Positions 23,368 through 33,089 of a DNA stretch of 64,000 nucleotides are shown here, piece by piece. The stretch's first letter is position 1. Every line of letters begins with the position of its first letter. The DNA comes from Epinephelus fuscoguttatus. Its lineage: Eukaryota; Chordata; Actinopteri; Perciformes; Serranidae. The notes under the pieces were generated by a model, which was given only the letters and a program-made list of their open reading frames with translations, made no database searches and was not told the DNA's origin. A program made the position numbers and the translations under genes. The DNA is taken from the NCBI RefSeq assembly GCF_011397635.1, contig NC_064773.1, forward strand, positions 4,484,782 to 4,548,781, read 5' to 3'.

Positions 23368-23388
23368 TTCCTGGAAAACTTCCTGGAA
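23368..23388. promoter_or_regulatory. Tandem STAT5-type sites in the CRADD intron
   Basis: Two perfect TTCCTGGAA palindromes occupy 23368-23376 and 23380-23388, start-to-start 12 bp. TTCNNNGAA is the STAT homodimer consensus and pairs at this spacing suit tetrameric STAT5. A third copy lies at 22947-22955. Possible remote enhancer for SOCS2, 17 kb away, by inference only. Confidence 0.4.
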
Positions 23389-23981
23389 CTTTGAAGCTGT
23401 TCTGAGAATAATCACACCTCACTGATATGATTGTAAATACGCGTCTGTAACTGATTAATCGTCGGCTACGGTGACATGCACACCAATACTCCCCTCTTAT
23501 TCTGAATATGACATTATTCTGAATTTGATGCAGGTATTCCAAAATATTCCAAATCAGGCCTTCTCCTGGATTTAGCATATTCTGCCTGAGGCATGTGGGA
23601 CATGTCGATATTATCATTACCAGGACATGTATGCAGCTGATTGGGGATATGTGTCTCACTTGGGGTTTTTACCCTAATTTATGACGCTTGTCTGGCCACG
23701 GTCGGCTGTGCTGTCATGGATACGTTATACACAAACTAACTCGCCAACAGTTTGCAGTGAAAAACAGAAGAAACACACCTACTTTAATCATTATGACGGG
23801 TTTGGATATCAACAGGTTTTTGGATATGTGCAAATAAAAAGGTGGCAGAAGGAAGGAAAGATGGACGCTGAGCTCACACCGTCCAACAAGTCTACAAACA
23901 GTACAAAAGACATGCACATCCCAACGTCCAGTGGAGTGGGTGCTGGACCAAAGAAACATCTGGCGAGGTGAAAAACATACA

Positions 23982-24787
23982 AAGGTGCGGACACACCAAA
24001 CCGACATCAAAGAACTAGCGGCGATGAAAGCCAACTGTTGCGTCGCCTCACGTCGCCTCACGTCGCCCTGTGTCAGTTGCATTTGAACACACTACACGGA
24101 CTACATCCGACGGCCAAGTAGCACGTACGTTCAGCGCCTGCGTGAGAGAGAGCGGAGTGAGAGAGTGGTACATCCTGTCAGCCAAGGGGTTTCCTATCTG
24201 TGCAGCCGAGCACTGCAGCACCTCCACGGACTATTACATCCAGACGGTCCCGGTGTTTCCTCCGCAGGCTCCACTTCACTCAGCTGCCCAATAAACCTGC
24301 TGCTTCTTCCCACTTTAACCTGAATAACAAACCAGGGCTCGGTGCTCCGGTTGGATCCAAACGGAGAGCCGGGGCTAGCTCAGAGACTAGCAGAGGCTAA
24401 CTGGCTGTGCTTCCCTCCGGTCATGCTGCGGCTAACGCTCCGCTAGCCGCTCCCAGCTAGCTCCGGTTTGTTATTCAGGTTAAAGTGGGAAGAAGCAGCG
24501 GGTCTGTGGGGCAGCTGAGTGAAGTGGAGCCTGAGGAGGAAGCACCGGTTAGCCCCGGTTTCACTACAGGCAGATTCACTCGCTACAGGGGCGAGGAAAT
24601 AAAACCTGAACAGCCAATCAGAGCGATCTCTCTCGCCGACAAGCTCCGCTGCCGATTCAACATGCTAAATCGGCCAAAAAGCCGCCGCCGCCGGTGCAGG
24701 ACACACCGCAAAAACTAGGCCGACAGACGCTCACTGACGGCCCGACTTTTGATGGCCGACCGTCAGCTTGGTGTGGCAGGGCCTTAA
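23982..24787. mobile_element. Nested foldback/TIR element
   Basis: Outer ends AAGGTGCGGACACACCAAAC and, reverse-complemented, AAGGCCCTGCCACACCAAGC are imperfect inverted repeats. Inside, a second, stronger inverted repeat pairs 24250-24333 with 24465-24548: CTCCACTTCACTCAGCTGCC against its complement and CCCACTTTAACCTGAATAAC against its complement, around a 130-bp loop. GC-rich against an AT-rich intron. No transposase. Confidence 0.6.
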
Positions 24788-24957
24788 GTCCGCACACCAA
24801 GTATCTCCTGTTTAGCATTTTAATGCAGAGTGATGTTTCGAGCCACACAGCTCTTCCTCAGACTTCTGTTGCATGACAGAAAGACGCCATCTTAAACACT
24901 CACATCGTACCAAAGCAACTTCTGAAATATGTATAATGGAAAAATACCAGCACATCC

Positions 24958-24958
<1 letters not shown>

Positions 24959-25019
<61 letters not shown>
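24959..25019. repeat. Compound (AC)n(AT)n microsatellite
   Basis: (AC)n to 24984 followed by ATACAT and (AT)n to 25019. Confidence 0.95.
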
Positions 25020-25024
<5 letters not shown>

Positions 25025-25329
25025 ACAAAATTATCTAGTTAAGTACCCAGTGGTAGGAAACAAAGCAAAGAAACAAAACGACAAGCGACTCCAGCTGTTC
25101 CGCTTTTTCTAATTTTGACGTATTAAACAGCACTTTAGGGAGCATTATCAGAGCATGCATGGCTGCACGTAAATGGGAATATTAGTGGAATATTTATTTT
25201 CATTTGCCATGTAAACAGTTTAGTAGGAATGAGGGGAAGTAATTTGTGCATGTGAATCTCACAAGTCTGATTCTACCTAAACATCTGGGTTTAAAGCTCA
25301 GATTAATCTGCTCAAATCACTACTTTTTT

Positions 25330-25780
25330 TGCAAAATCTACTCTCACTATTTTCACTTTTAACTAAATTTTTGAAGTTTAATCTTAAAATTTTGACCTTT
25401 GGCACAGAATCTGGTCTTAAATGTCAGAATTATGACTTTTTTTTCCTCTAAAATATCTCACTTTTTTTTAAGTTTAATTTCATTTTCACAATCAAAACTT
25501 GCATCTCAAAATTTTGACACTGATGTTTACATTTTTTTCTCAAATGTATGACTCATCTAAAAAACATATTTATCTCAAAGTTTTAAATCTTGAATCTGAA
25601 TTTCTTCTTCTAATTTCTCACATGTTCAAAATGTCTTATTTCATGGTCCTAACATTTATCTCAAAATCTCAATGATAATTTCATGATTATTCAATTTTTT
25701 TATACTTTTGTTTTTAAGAACAATTGCAGGAATTTGACTTTACAACAAATTATGGATATTTTCAGATTTTTTTTTTTTTT
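25330..25780. repeat. Degenerate short-motif patch 5
   Basis: Same TCTCAAAATTTTGAC-type chain as at 15531. Confidence 0.5.
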
Positions 25781-27029
25781 ACTTTAAAGTTTGTGTCAGA
25801 GACAAAACTGTTAACAACTTCCTCTGTTTCATTTTCTTTCCTCTCATCTGGACAGCGGTGGTCTGATATTTCAAATAAAGAACATTAATTATGTCATTAA
25901 TAAAGGGTGATAAGGGTCAAACTTTTAAGCGTCATCTATAAAAATAAATTTCTCAAACTTCTGACTCCCTCTCACATCTAAAGACAATCCAAGTTTTTTG
26001 TCACACACTGTAAAATTTCACAAACATTGGGGATCTCGCAGGGTCGTTATGTACAAGACTACAACTAGATTCCTTTTGTCAGGATGAGAAATGCACCACA
26101 ACTCCAGCAAAACTCACTCCGGAAATTCGTCCACGACAACGAAACTGCTTGAGAAGTCGTTTGGGGCAGCAGTATGGAGACATTTTGGAGGAGTGTTTGT
26201 GAAGTGGAGACCTTCACCCATCCTCACACCAGCACAGGGCGGAGTAGATATTGGGTGAATTGTCATTTTTGGGTGAACTATCATTTTATGTTATGTAACC
26301 TTACATAAAAACAGCACTGACATTTGTCTCCTGGCTGTAAGTCTGAGGCTCTGACCATCAAATAAAAAGATGAAAAGAAAGATGTGAGTGGCTGCTACCC
26401 TTGATGATTACACCAGCGTGTCGTACAACTGCGGCGGAGAAACTTTTAAAATTCTGCAGATGGAGCTTGAGGCGGAATGAGGGAGTTTTTGACGAGCAGT
26501 GGGCGTCTCCTCTAAACCACCTCCCACGTCCCTCAGGCTCTGTGATGTGCTCGAGTCCATCTCTGCTGTCACATGTTAAAATACTGTTGTTGTTGTTCTC
26601 ATCGTGACCTCTGAACTTTCATTTCCTTTAAACAAACGAAATAAACAAACTTCTTCCGAGAAACTTAATTTCTGCTACAGAGAGAAAACTTCTCTTTGTC
26701 TTGTTTCAGGGGGCCAACGCTCCTGGGAAAAATCCCTAAAATTACACAGTTCTGAGAATTATAACTATTTCTATTTTGGGTCTATAAATGATATAATTAA
26801 AGGGGAATTACACCAACTTTTTACCCCCAGTGTTACTTTCAGACTGACGATGGCTCAACTATAAACTCTGTGGGATTTACTGACAATAACAGAATAATTA
26901 AATAGTCACAGGCTGATCCTGTAACCACGACCACCAACCTGAGCCAGACCTCAGTCATATTAATCTGTATTATAACAGTGATTTCTTCTAGACGGCACAA
27001 ACCTGCTGACAGACTTGTGTGGGTCTAAA
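25781..27029. other. Intronic sequence, no gene recognised
   Basis: The phrase GGGTGAACTATCATTTTATG near 26270 is reminiscent of fish transposon ends. Nothing else is recognised. Confidence 0.4.
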
Positions 27030-27335
27030 TCTTTAACAACTGGTCAATTATTTAATAAGTCAATCAACAAAAAGTTAATCAACAACTTTTTTAATTATCA
27101 AATAATCTGTTTAGTCATGGGAAAAAAAAGATAGAAAACATTTGCAGTTTCCAGCTTCTCAGATATGAAAGTAGACTTTTCAATTTAATTTTATTTTATT
27201 TATTCATATATTTATTTATTTTTTGAGTTTTGAAAAGACACATTTGAAGACGTGACTTTGGTTTTTTAGGAAATTATAATATTTCAAAAACTATTTTGTG
27301 GCATTTAATAGACAAAACGATTGATCCAATCCTAC
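27030..27335 (+). repeat. Duplicated segment, copy 1
   Basis: Shares with 29735-30060, in order, TGGTCAATTATTTA, AAGTCAATCAACAAAA, TCTGTTTAGTCAT, GAAAACATTTGCAG, GAGTTTTGAAAAG, CATTTGAAGACGTGACTTT and ATAATATTTCAAAAACTATT. Same orientation, roughly 85-90% alike by eye. Confidence 0.75.
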
Positions 27336-27811
27336 AGTAATGTTGTTTAATTGAGAGAACATGAGTAACAAGACTCTGTAAAAGAAGTTTCTGCTGATTT
27401 TTAGTTGGGTTTTATGATTTTTGTCACAGCTATGCACCAGGACAACTGTTATTGATGGTGGTTTTTATGTGTTTTAACAGTCTCTGTAGTCCACTTGGTC
27501 ATTTAGTCCAGGTTTAACAAGTCTCCGTGCAGTGGTTTCTGAGCCTGACCTGGACTTGCAGTTTGCTGTCTGGATGGAAAACTGGCAGCGAAATGTTCTA
27601 ATAAACTGACTCAAAGGTTTCACACATAGAAATAAAGGTTTTAAATAGACTCTGTGTCGATGCAGTCCAGGTTTAATGGTGTCTCATCCAGATCTGAACC
27701 TGACAGAAAATAAGCCAGGACATCCTCTGTTTTTGTCTTTTTTAACTAATAAAATACAACTAAATAAAAATTACATACTCTCACACTCCCTTTTAAACAC
27801 ACTTTACAGCA

Positions 27812-28080
27812 GGGGTGTCAAATATACGGCCCGAGGGTCAACACTGGCTCACCAAAGGGACCAATCCGGCCCACTACATGACTTTGCACACCTAATACTG
27901 AGTACAGCTGTGAAGGCTGAGAGCTGCAGCTTTCAAGATGAAGATAAATAAGTATCTTACTTTATGTAAATGCTGCTTGAGAGGCTTATCCACCCCGACC
28001 AGAACACGGTTCTCTGAAAATACACTAATACTTACTGTGGTCATATTAAAGATATTGAACATTGTGCAAAATATCATCAA
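27812..28080. mobile_element. hAT-like transposon end
   Basis: CAGGGGTGTCAAATATACGG and CCAATCCGGCCCACTACATG match the characteristic GGGGTGTCAAACTCATGGCCC style end of hAT elements, seen widely in fish. It is truncated where the LINE begins. Confidence 0.55.
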
Positions 28081-28084
28081 CCCT

Positions 28085-28934
28085 ACAGCTATGATACAGT
28101 CTGGATGAGCACCAATTTCCTGATGTTAAATTCAGACAAAACTGAAGTTATTGTTCTTGGCCCCAAACAACTCAGAGACTCTTTATCTGATGACATAGTT
28201 TCTCTAGACGGCATTGCTCTGGCCTCTAGCACTACCGTAAGAAACCTCGGAGTAACATTTGATCAAGATTTGTCTTTTAATTCTCATTTAAAGCAACGGA
28301 CTGCATTTTTTCATCTGCGTAATATTGCGAAAATTAGGCCTATCCTGACCCGAAAAGATGCAGAAAAATTGGTCCACGCTTTTGTTACCTCTAGGCTGGA
28401 TTACTGTAACTCCCTATTATCAGGTAGCTCTAGTAAGTCCTTAAAAACCCTCCAGCTAATTCAGAATGCAGCAGCACGTGTACTAACAGGAACTAAGAAA
28501 CGAGATCATATCTCTCCTGTTTTAGCTTCTCTGCACTGGCTCCCTGTAAAATCCAGAATTGAATTTAAAATCCTACTGCTAACTTATAAACCTCTAAATG
28601 GTCAAGCTCCGTCATATCTTAGAGAGCTCATAGTGCCATATTATCCCACCAGAACACTGCGCTCTGAGAACGCAGGGTTACTCGTGGTCCCTAAAGTCTC
28701 CAAAAGTAGATCAGGAGCCAGAGCCTTCAGCTATCAGGCTCCTCTCCTGTGGAATCATCTTCCTGTTACGGTCCGGGAGGCAGACACCGTCTTCACATTT
28801 AAGACTAGACTTAAGACTTTCCTCTTTGATAAAGCTTATAGTTAGGGCTGGCTCAGGCTTGTCCTGTACCAGCCCCTAGTTAGGCTGACTTAGGCCTAGT
28901 CTGCCGGAGGACCCCCCCCATAATACACCGGGCC

Positions 28935-28970
<36 letters not shown>

Positions 28971-29634
28971 TTCTATTACTGCATCTTGCTAACTCGGCCA
29001 TTCTGCATGTCACTAACTCGGCTTCTTCTCCGGAGCCTTTGTGCTCCACTGTCTCTCAGATTAACTCATATCACAGCGGTGCCTGGACAGCGTGACGTGT
29101 GGTTGTGCTGCTGCCGTGGTCCCGCCAGATGCCTCCTGCTGCTGCTGCCATCATTAGTCATTAGTCATACTTCTTCTGTTATTATACACATATGATTATT
29201 GTCACACATGTATACTGCCAGATATTAATACATACTTTCAACATATTGTACCACAGTAGCCAGAACTATAACTATAATATTATTACTTTCAACAATGTTG
29301 TTGTAAGCTACTGTCATTACCTGCATCTCTCTCTGTCTCTTTCTGTCTCATTGTGTCATGTGGATTACTGTTAATTTGTTATGCTGATCTGTTCTGTACG
29401 ACATCTATTGCACGTCTGTCCGTCCTGGAAGAGGGATCCCTCCTCAGTTGCTCTTCCTGAGGTTTCTACCGTTTTTTCCCCGTTAAAGGGTTTTTTTGCG
29501 GAGTTTTTCCTGATCAGCTGTGAGGGTCATAAGGACAGAGGGATGTTGTATGCTGTAAAGCCTGTGAGGCAAATTGTGATTTGTGATATTGGGCTTTATA
29601 AATAAAATTGATTGATTGATTGATTGATTGATAA
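28085..29634 (+). mobile_element. 5'-truncated non-LTR retrotransposon (L2/Rex1 group) with intact RT C-terminus
   Basis: A 246-codon frame (28105-28845) encodes the thumb/C-terminal part of a LINE reverse transcriptase: LNSDKTEVIVLGP, TVRNLGVTFDQDLSFNSHLK, AFVTSRLDYCNSLLSG, LQLIQNAAARVLTGT, ISPVLASLHWLPV, IEFKILLLTYKPLNGQAPSY and FKTRLKTFLFDKAYS. The catalytic palm and the endonuclease are missing, so this is a truncated copy. A long 3' UTR follows, with a (CT)n tract at 28938-28968 and a terminal (GATT)n tail at 29608-29634 after GGGCTTTATAAATAAAATTG. That the frame stays open suggests a fairly young insertion; an ATG in the frame does not make it a host gene. Confidence 0.9.
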
Positions 29635-29734
29635 CTTTAAATATGTAAATGCCATGGTTTGTGAGGCAGGTGATATCTTAACCTGCTTGTCAATAGGTTC
29701 CACTCTAGTTTAGCGTGGTGATGCCAGCATTACT

Positions 29735-30060
29735 GCAAAAGAGTGGTCAATTATTTACTAAGTCAATCAACAAAAGTTAATCAAATATTCTGTTTAGTCA
29801 TTAAAAAAATAGAAAACATTTGCAGCCTCTCAGATGTGATGATTAGACTTTTTATGTCACAGAAAAGTGAATTATTTTATTTTATTTTAATTTGTTTTTT
29901 TAATTTATTTTATTTTATTTTATTTATATATATATTTATTTATTTATTGAGTTTTGAAAAGTCACATTTGAAGACGTGACTTTGTTTTTTGGGAAATTAT
30001 AATATTTCAAAAACTATTTTGTTGCATTTAATAGAAAAAAATATTTATCCAATAGTCTAA
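29735..30060 (+). repeat. Duplicated segment, copy 2
   Basis: Counterpart of 27030-27335, with an added (TTTTA)n/(TATT)n stretch at 29875-29948. The hAT end and LINE lie between the two copies. Confidence 0.75.
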
Positions 30061-30752
30061 AAACATGTATGAAAATGTAATGACAGCGAGTAACTTGGAA
30101 AAACTGAGACATAAAGTTGAAATTGCACTTTTTTTGTAAGATATCTCGGGTTGCTCATCATCTGTTATTAAACAAATACATGTTTTTAAATACTTGTACT
30201 TCTTTATGCTAAAAGAAAATGAAAAATGTGAAGGTTGTTATTATTATCTAGGTTATTCTGCAGTGGTTTTATGCCTAAAACTGGGTTTAAAACAATCTTG
30301 TTAATCTATCTTAGATTTGACAGTCTAAGTATGATGGGTTTTTTTTAAATCTAGGCCTTGTTTTATGTGGTCTGGATAAAAAAAAATACAGTTAAATTCT
30401 CCTTTTTCTGTTTTTACAAACATAATACCACAAAATAAAGTTTTCCCCTTTTTTCCCCACAAACAAAACACGTCTAAATTAAGGCTTAAAATATCTGAAT
30501 CTGGTTTTTACACAATCTGTAGAGTCTCCATGTTGATCTGGCTCAGGTTTGACAAGTCTCAGTATAGTAATTTTTGATGTAGACCTGGATGTATGTGGTC
30601 TAGATGGAGACAGATCAGTCAAATCTGTTTTATGTTCTGCTTTTTCACACTGAACAAACCTGAAAATGAGTTTTAAAAAGATTAAGACTTTGGCTATGAT
30701 GCAACTGCTGAGGTGCTGATGCTGTCAGGTGTGTCTACGGGTCTGGTCTCAC
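30061..30752. other. 5' part of the CRADD intron, no feature recognised
   Basis: AT-rich, no element recognised. The frame of the CARD exon stays open past the splice donor to 30694. Confidence 0.4.
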
Positions 30753-31059
30753 CTGTTGAGCTGGCTCCAGGTCCAGGTCCAGGTGTCTGCAGCTCCAGCA
30801 GCAGTTTGTCTCTGACCCAGCTGAACTCCTCCAGAGACCGCAGAAACGAGTCAAAGGCCCGGGGCCCGCGGCTCGGCAGGATGTCCAGCAGCTTCAGACA
30901 CTTCTGTCTGTTGGTGGGCTGAGACTCGACGTCCTCCACCTGAGCCTCCGTTAAAATGTTCTCCTGGTACAGAAACGGAACGATGGTGTCACTGACCAGC
31001 AGCTGCCCGGACAGCTCCAGCCGGTGTGTCCGCAGCAGAGCTCTGTGGACCGGGTCCAT
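30753..31059 (-). CDS. cradd: CRADD exon 1: CARD
   Basis: The first coding exon of CRADD encodes residues 1-102. The CARD (about 1-90) recruits pro-caspase-2 through CARD-CARD contacts. Visible matches to human CRADD are HRLELSGQLLVSD, FLYQENILTEAQVED, LLDILPSRGPRAFDSFLRSL and EFSWVRDKL, followed by a proline/glycine-rich linker (TPGPGPGASST) to the death domain. The ATG at 31059 is directly preceded by an in-frame TAA, so the start is firm. The exon ends at the donor ACAG|GTGAGA; reading on would only add 19 unrelated residues before a stop. SOCS2 lies 9 kb upstream in the same orientation, as in mammals. The promoter side (31.06-31.2 kb) is not strikingly CpG-rich, and a non-coding 5' exon could exist. 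Confidence 0.95.
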
Positions 31060-31239
31060 TTAGAGGAGCTGAGAGTCCGAACTACTCCTGCTAATCATAC
31101 TTAATTCATCATCAACTAACTTCAGTTTTCATCATTAAAACTAGTCGCCTCACAGCTACAAGTCCTGTCAACTATGGTTTGTTCAATGTTATTGTGTCCG
31201 ACTAGAAACACGCCAGCGGAACCATTGTTTTACTAACGC

Positions 31240-32400
31240 TGAACGCTTAAATTTCATTTGAGATTTTTTTCACATCTAAAAATCTTTTAATTTAACGCAA
31301 GCCTTTAGAAAACAAATTTAATGTAGAAAATAAGTGTGGACCCCTCTTTAATTCGGCATACGTGTAATACACCAAGTATCGCCATTTTGTGGGAAAATCT
31401 AACTTCTCTAAATCTAAGGTGGTGGACAGGAGCTACTAAACTGTCACGAATGCGAAAATAAGAGTTTTGTATGAAAACAGTGCTGCTTGATCGATAATAT
31501 ATATCCCGAATTTACCACAAGAATCTACACTTTCCGCCAGGCTCATCTTTAATATCATATTAAGTATTAATATTTAACGACTAAAGAGAAATCATATAAC
31601 TTTGAGTTTTTACAATGGCGTTTGGCTGAATGGTCTCCAAACAGCAGTCAACGAATCGTGTTTTGGCTAGAGCAATTCAACCGAATTTATATCAACTACA
31701 TTTCTTATATCTTCACGGTTTCACATTCAGTTTGGCATACATTTGATACATCAAACCCAGCGTATTAAAATAATAAACAATTGTTTAGTACTGACTGACG
31801 TTATGTCTTGTTCGTGCAGTCCTCTTCCCGTCGTGGGCAATGACGTTAGCTAACAAACAGCATGAGCTAATGCTAAAATTAATATTATTATTAATGTGAA
31901 GGCTGCTTCTTTAATAACATCTATGCCGAATTCACCAAAAGACTCCTAAAATACCACTAAAGTAAATATTTTTGTTCTACCAGGTGATTATAGTTTTCAA
32001 ATTATCAATTAATCTTAAACTTCACAGATTTACCTATGGAGTCCGGCTCCATGGTATCCATACAGCAAGCAACATACGTGTTGTGGCGAGCACAATTGAA
32101 TAGACTCAATGACAGCATAATTTATAAGATTATTAGGAACTGATACTCAACTCGGCGTGCAGTGAATACATCTAATAATATTATTTACATGAAGAACAAA
32201 TAAGATTTTGTACCGAGTCCCCTGCTTTCACGTTAAGGGCAGTGGCTGGCAAACAGTGTGGTTTGCATTAAATTTATTTTTACATGATGGGTCAAATATA
32301 TCCCGAATTTACTAGAATTACAGTCATTTACATAACGGCTCATATTTCTCAGTCTATCTGGTGTTTTTATTTATAGAGGAATGAGCTAATCTAGAATTGG
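31240..32400. repeat. Decayed satellite-like units upstream of CRADD
   Basis: Phrases recur with spacings of about 380-435 bp: TATCCCGAATTTACCACAAG (31503), ATGCCGAATTCACCAAAAGA (31923) and TATCCCGAATTTACTAGAAT (32299). A second phrase set has GGCGTTTGGCTGAATGGTCT (31618) and GGAGTCCGGCTCCATGGTAT (32037). The same words occur at 35920-36090 and 36655-36760, and weakly in the 42-44 kb array, so one old tandem family seems to cover this neighbourhood. Confidence 0.5.
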
Positions 32401-32759
32401 ATGATTTATGAATGGAGCTCTTCTCTTCCTCATCTCATCCAAGATTTCTCCAGGAAACCGTTAGTCGTTCTCATTAATGCTTTGCTGTCACTTAATATTT
32501 AACTGTAACTGTAGGTCAGCAGTGTCAAATAGCCTCTCAGTCTTAGCAGCACTAGTTTTATTTGTATTAATGATTTCTGGGTCTCATAAAACCCAAATAT
32601 TGTTAGTTATTATCACATTCCTGCTTATCTGGTAGAAGGATCACTGACAGCTGTCATACCTGGCAGGACAATTAATGGCACATATTTTCAGTGTTGGCAT
32701 CATGATGATATAATGACAACGATATAATAACAAATTCAAAAACAAATCTGTCAAGTTGC

Positions 32760-32997
32760 TGTTACAGTTTGCATCCATGTCTATCAGAACATGGATGCTT
32801 CACACTCATCTTCCCCTCGACAGCACAGAGGATCTATACAATCAGCACAGATTCAAGATTCTTAAATTTCTTTCTTGTATTCTATGTTCTATGTTTTTGT
32901 TTTGATTGTTCAAACTGTGATGGATGTTTTGACTCTCGACTGCAAAACTAGTTTACCCTTGGGTATCAATAAAGTGACCTGACCTGACCTGAAGATT
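32760..32997 (+). mobile_element. LINE-like 3' tail
   Basis: Ends GGTATCAATAAAGTGACC followed by repeated TGACC units, resembling a non-LTR retrotransposon 3' terminus. No coding part remains. Confidence 0.45.
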
Positions 32998-33089
32998 AGA
33001 ATCACCAGCTCAGTATCTCCCCTTCTGTCCCTGAGATATGACAGTTTAGTAATGGGCAGAAAATGTTTTTTTGCACAACATTATGATGT

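Larger units (their letters stand above)
23450..25245. mobile_element. Probable DNA transposon split by a nested element
   Basis: The left part has GACATGCACACCAATACTCC with TTATTCTGAATATGACATTA. The right part (near 25150-25225) has AATGGGAATATTAGTGGAAT and CATTTGCCATGTAAACAG. Both resemble the ends of a fish element whose termini read as GTTTACATGC...AATATTCC. The element at 23982-24787 lies between them. Confidence 0.35.
18814..30752 (-). other. cradd: CRADD intron between CARD and death-domain exons
   Basis: The 11.9 kb intron runs from the donor CAG|GTGAGA (GT at 30752-30751) to the acceptor CTGCAG (AG at 18815-18814), splitting a GAC codon after its first base. It holds the repeats listed separately at 18.8-30.1 kb, including foldback elements and a LINE, plus a cluster of STAT5-type sites at 22.9-23.4 kb. 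I saw no additional coding exon in it. Confidence 0.85.

Noticed and set aside
28105-28845. 246-residue frame as a host gene
   Set aside because: Sequence is the C-terminal part of a LINE reverse transcriptase followed by a LINE 3' UTR and tail.
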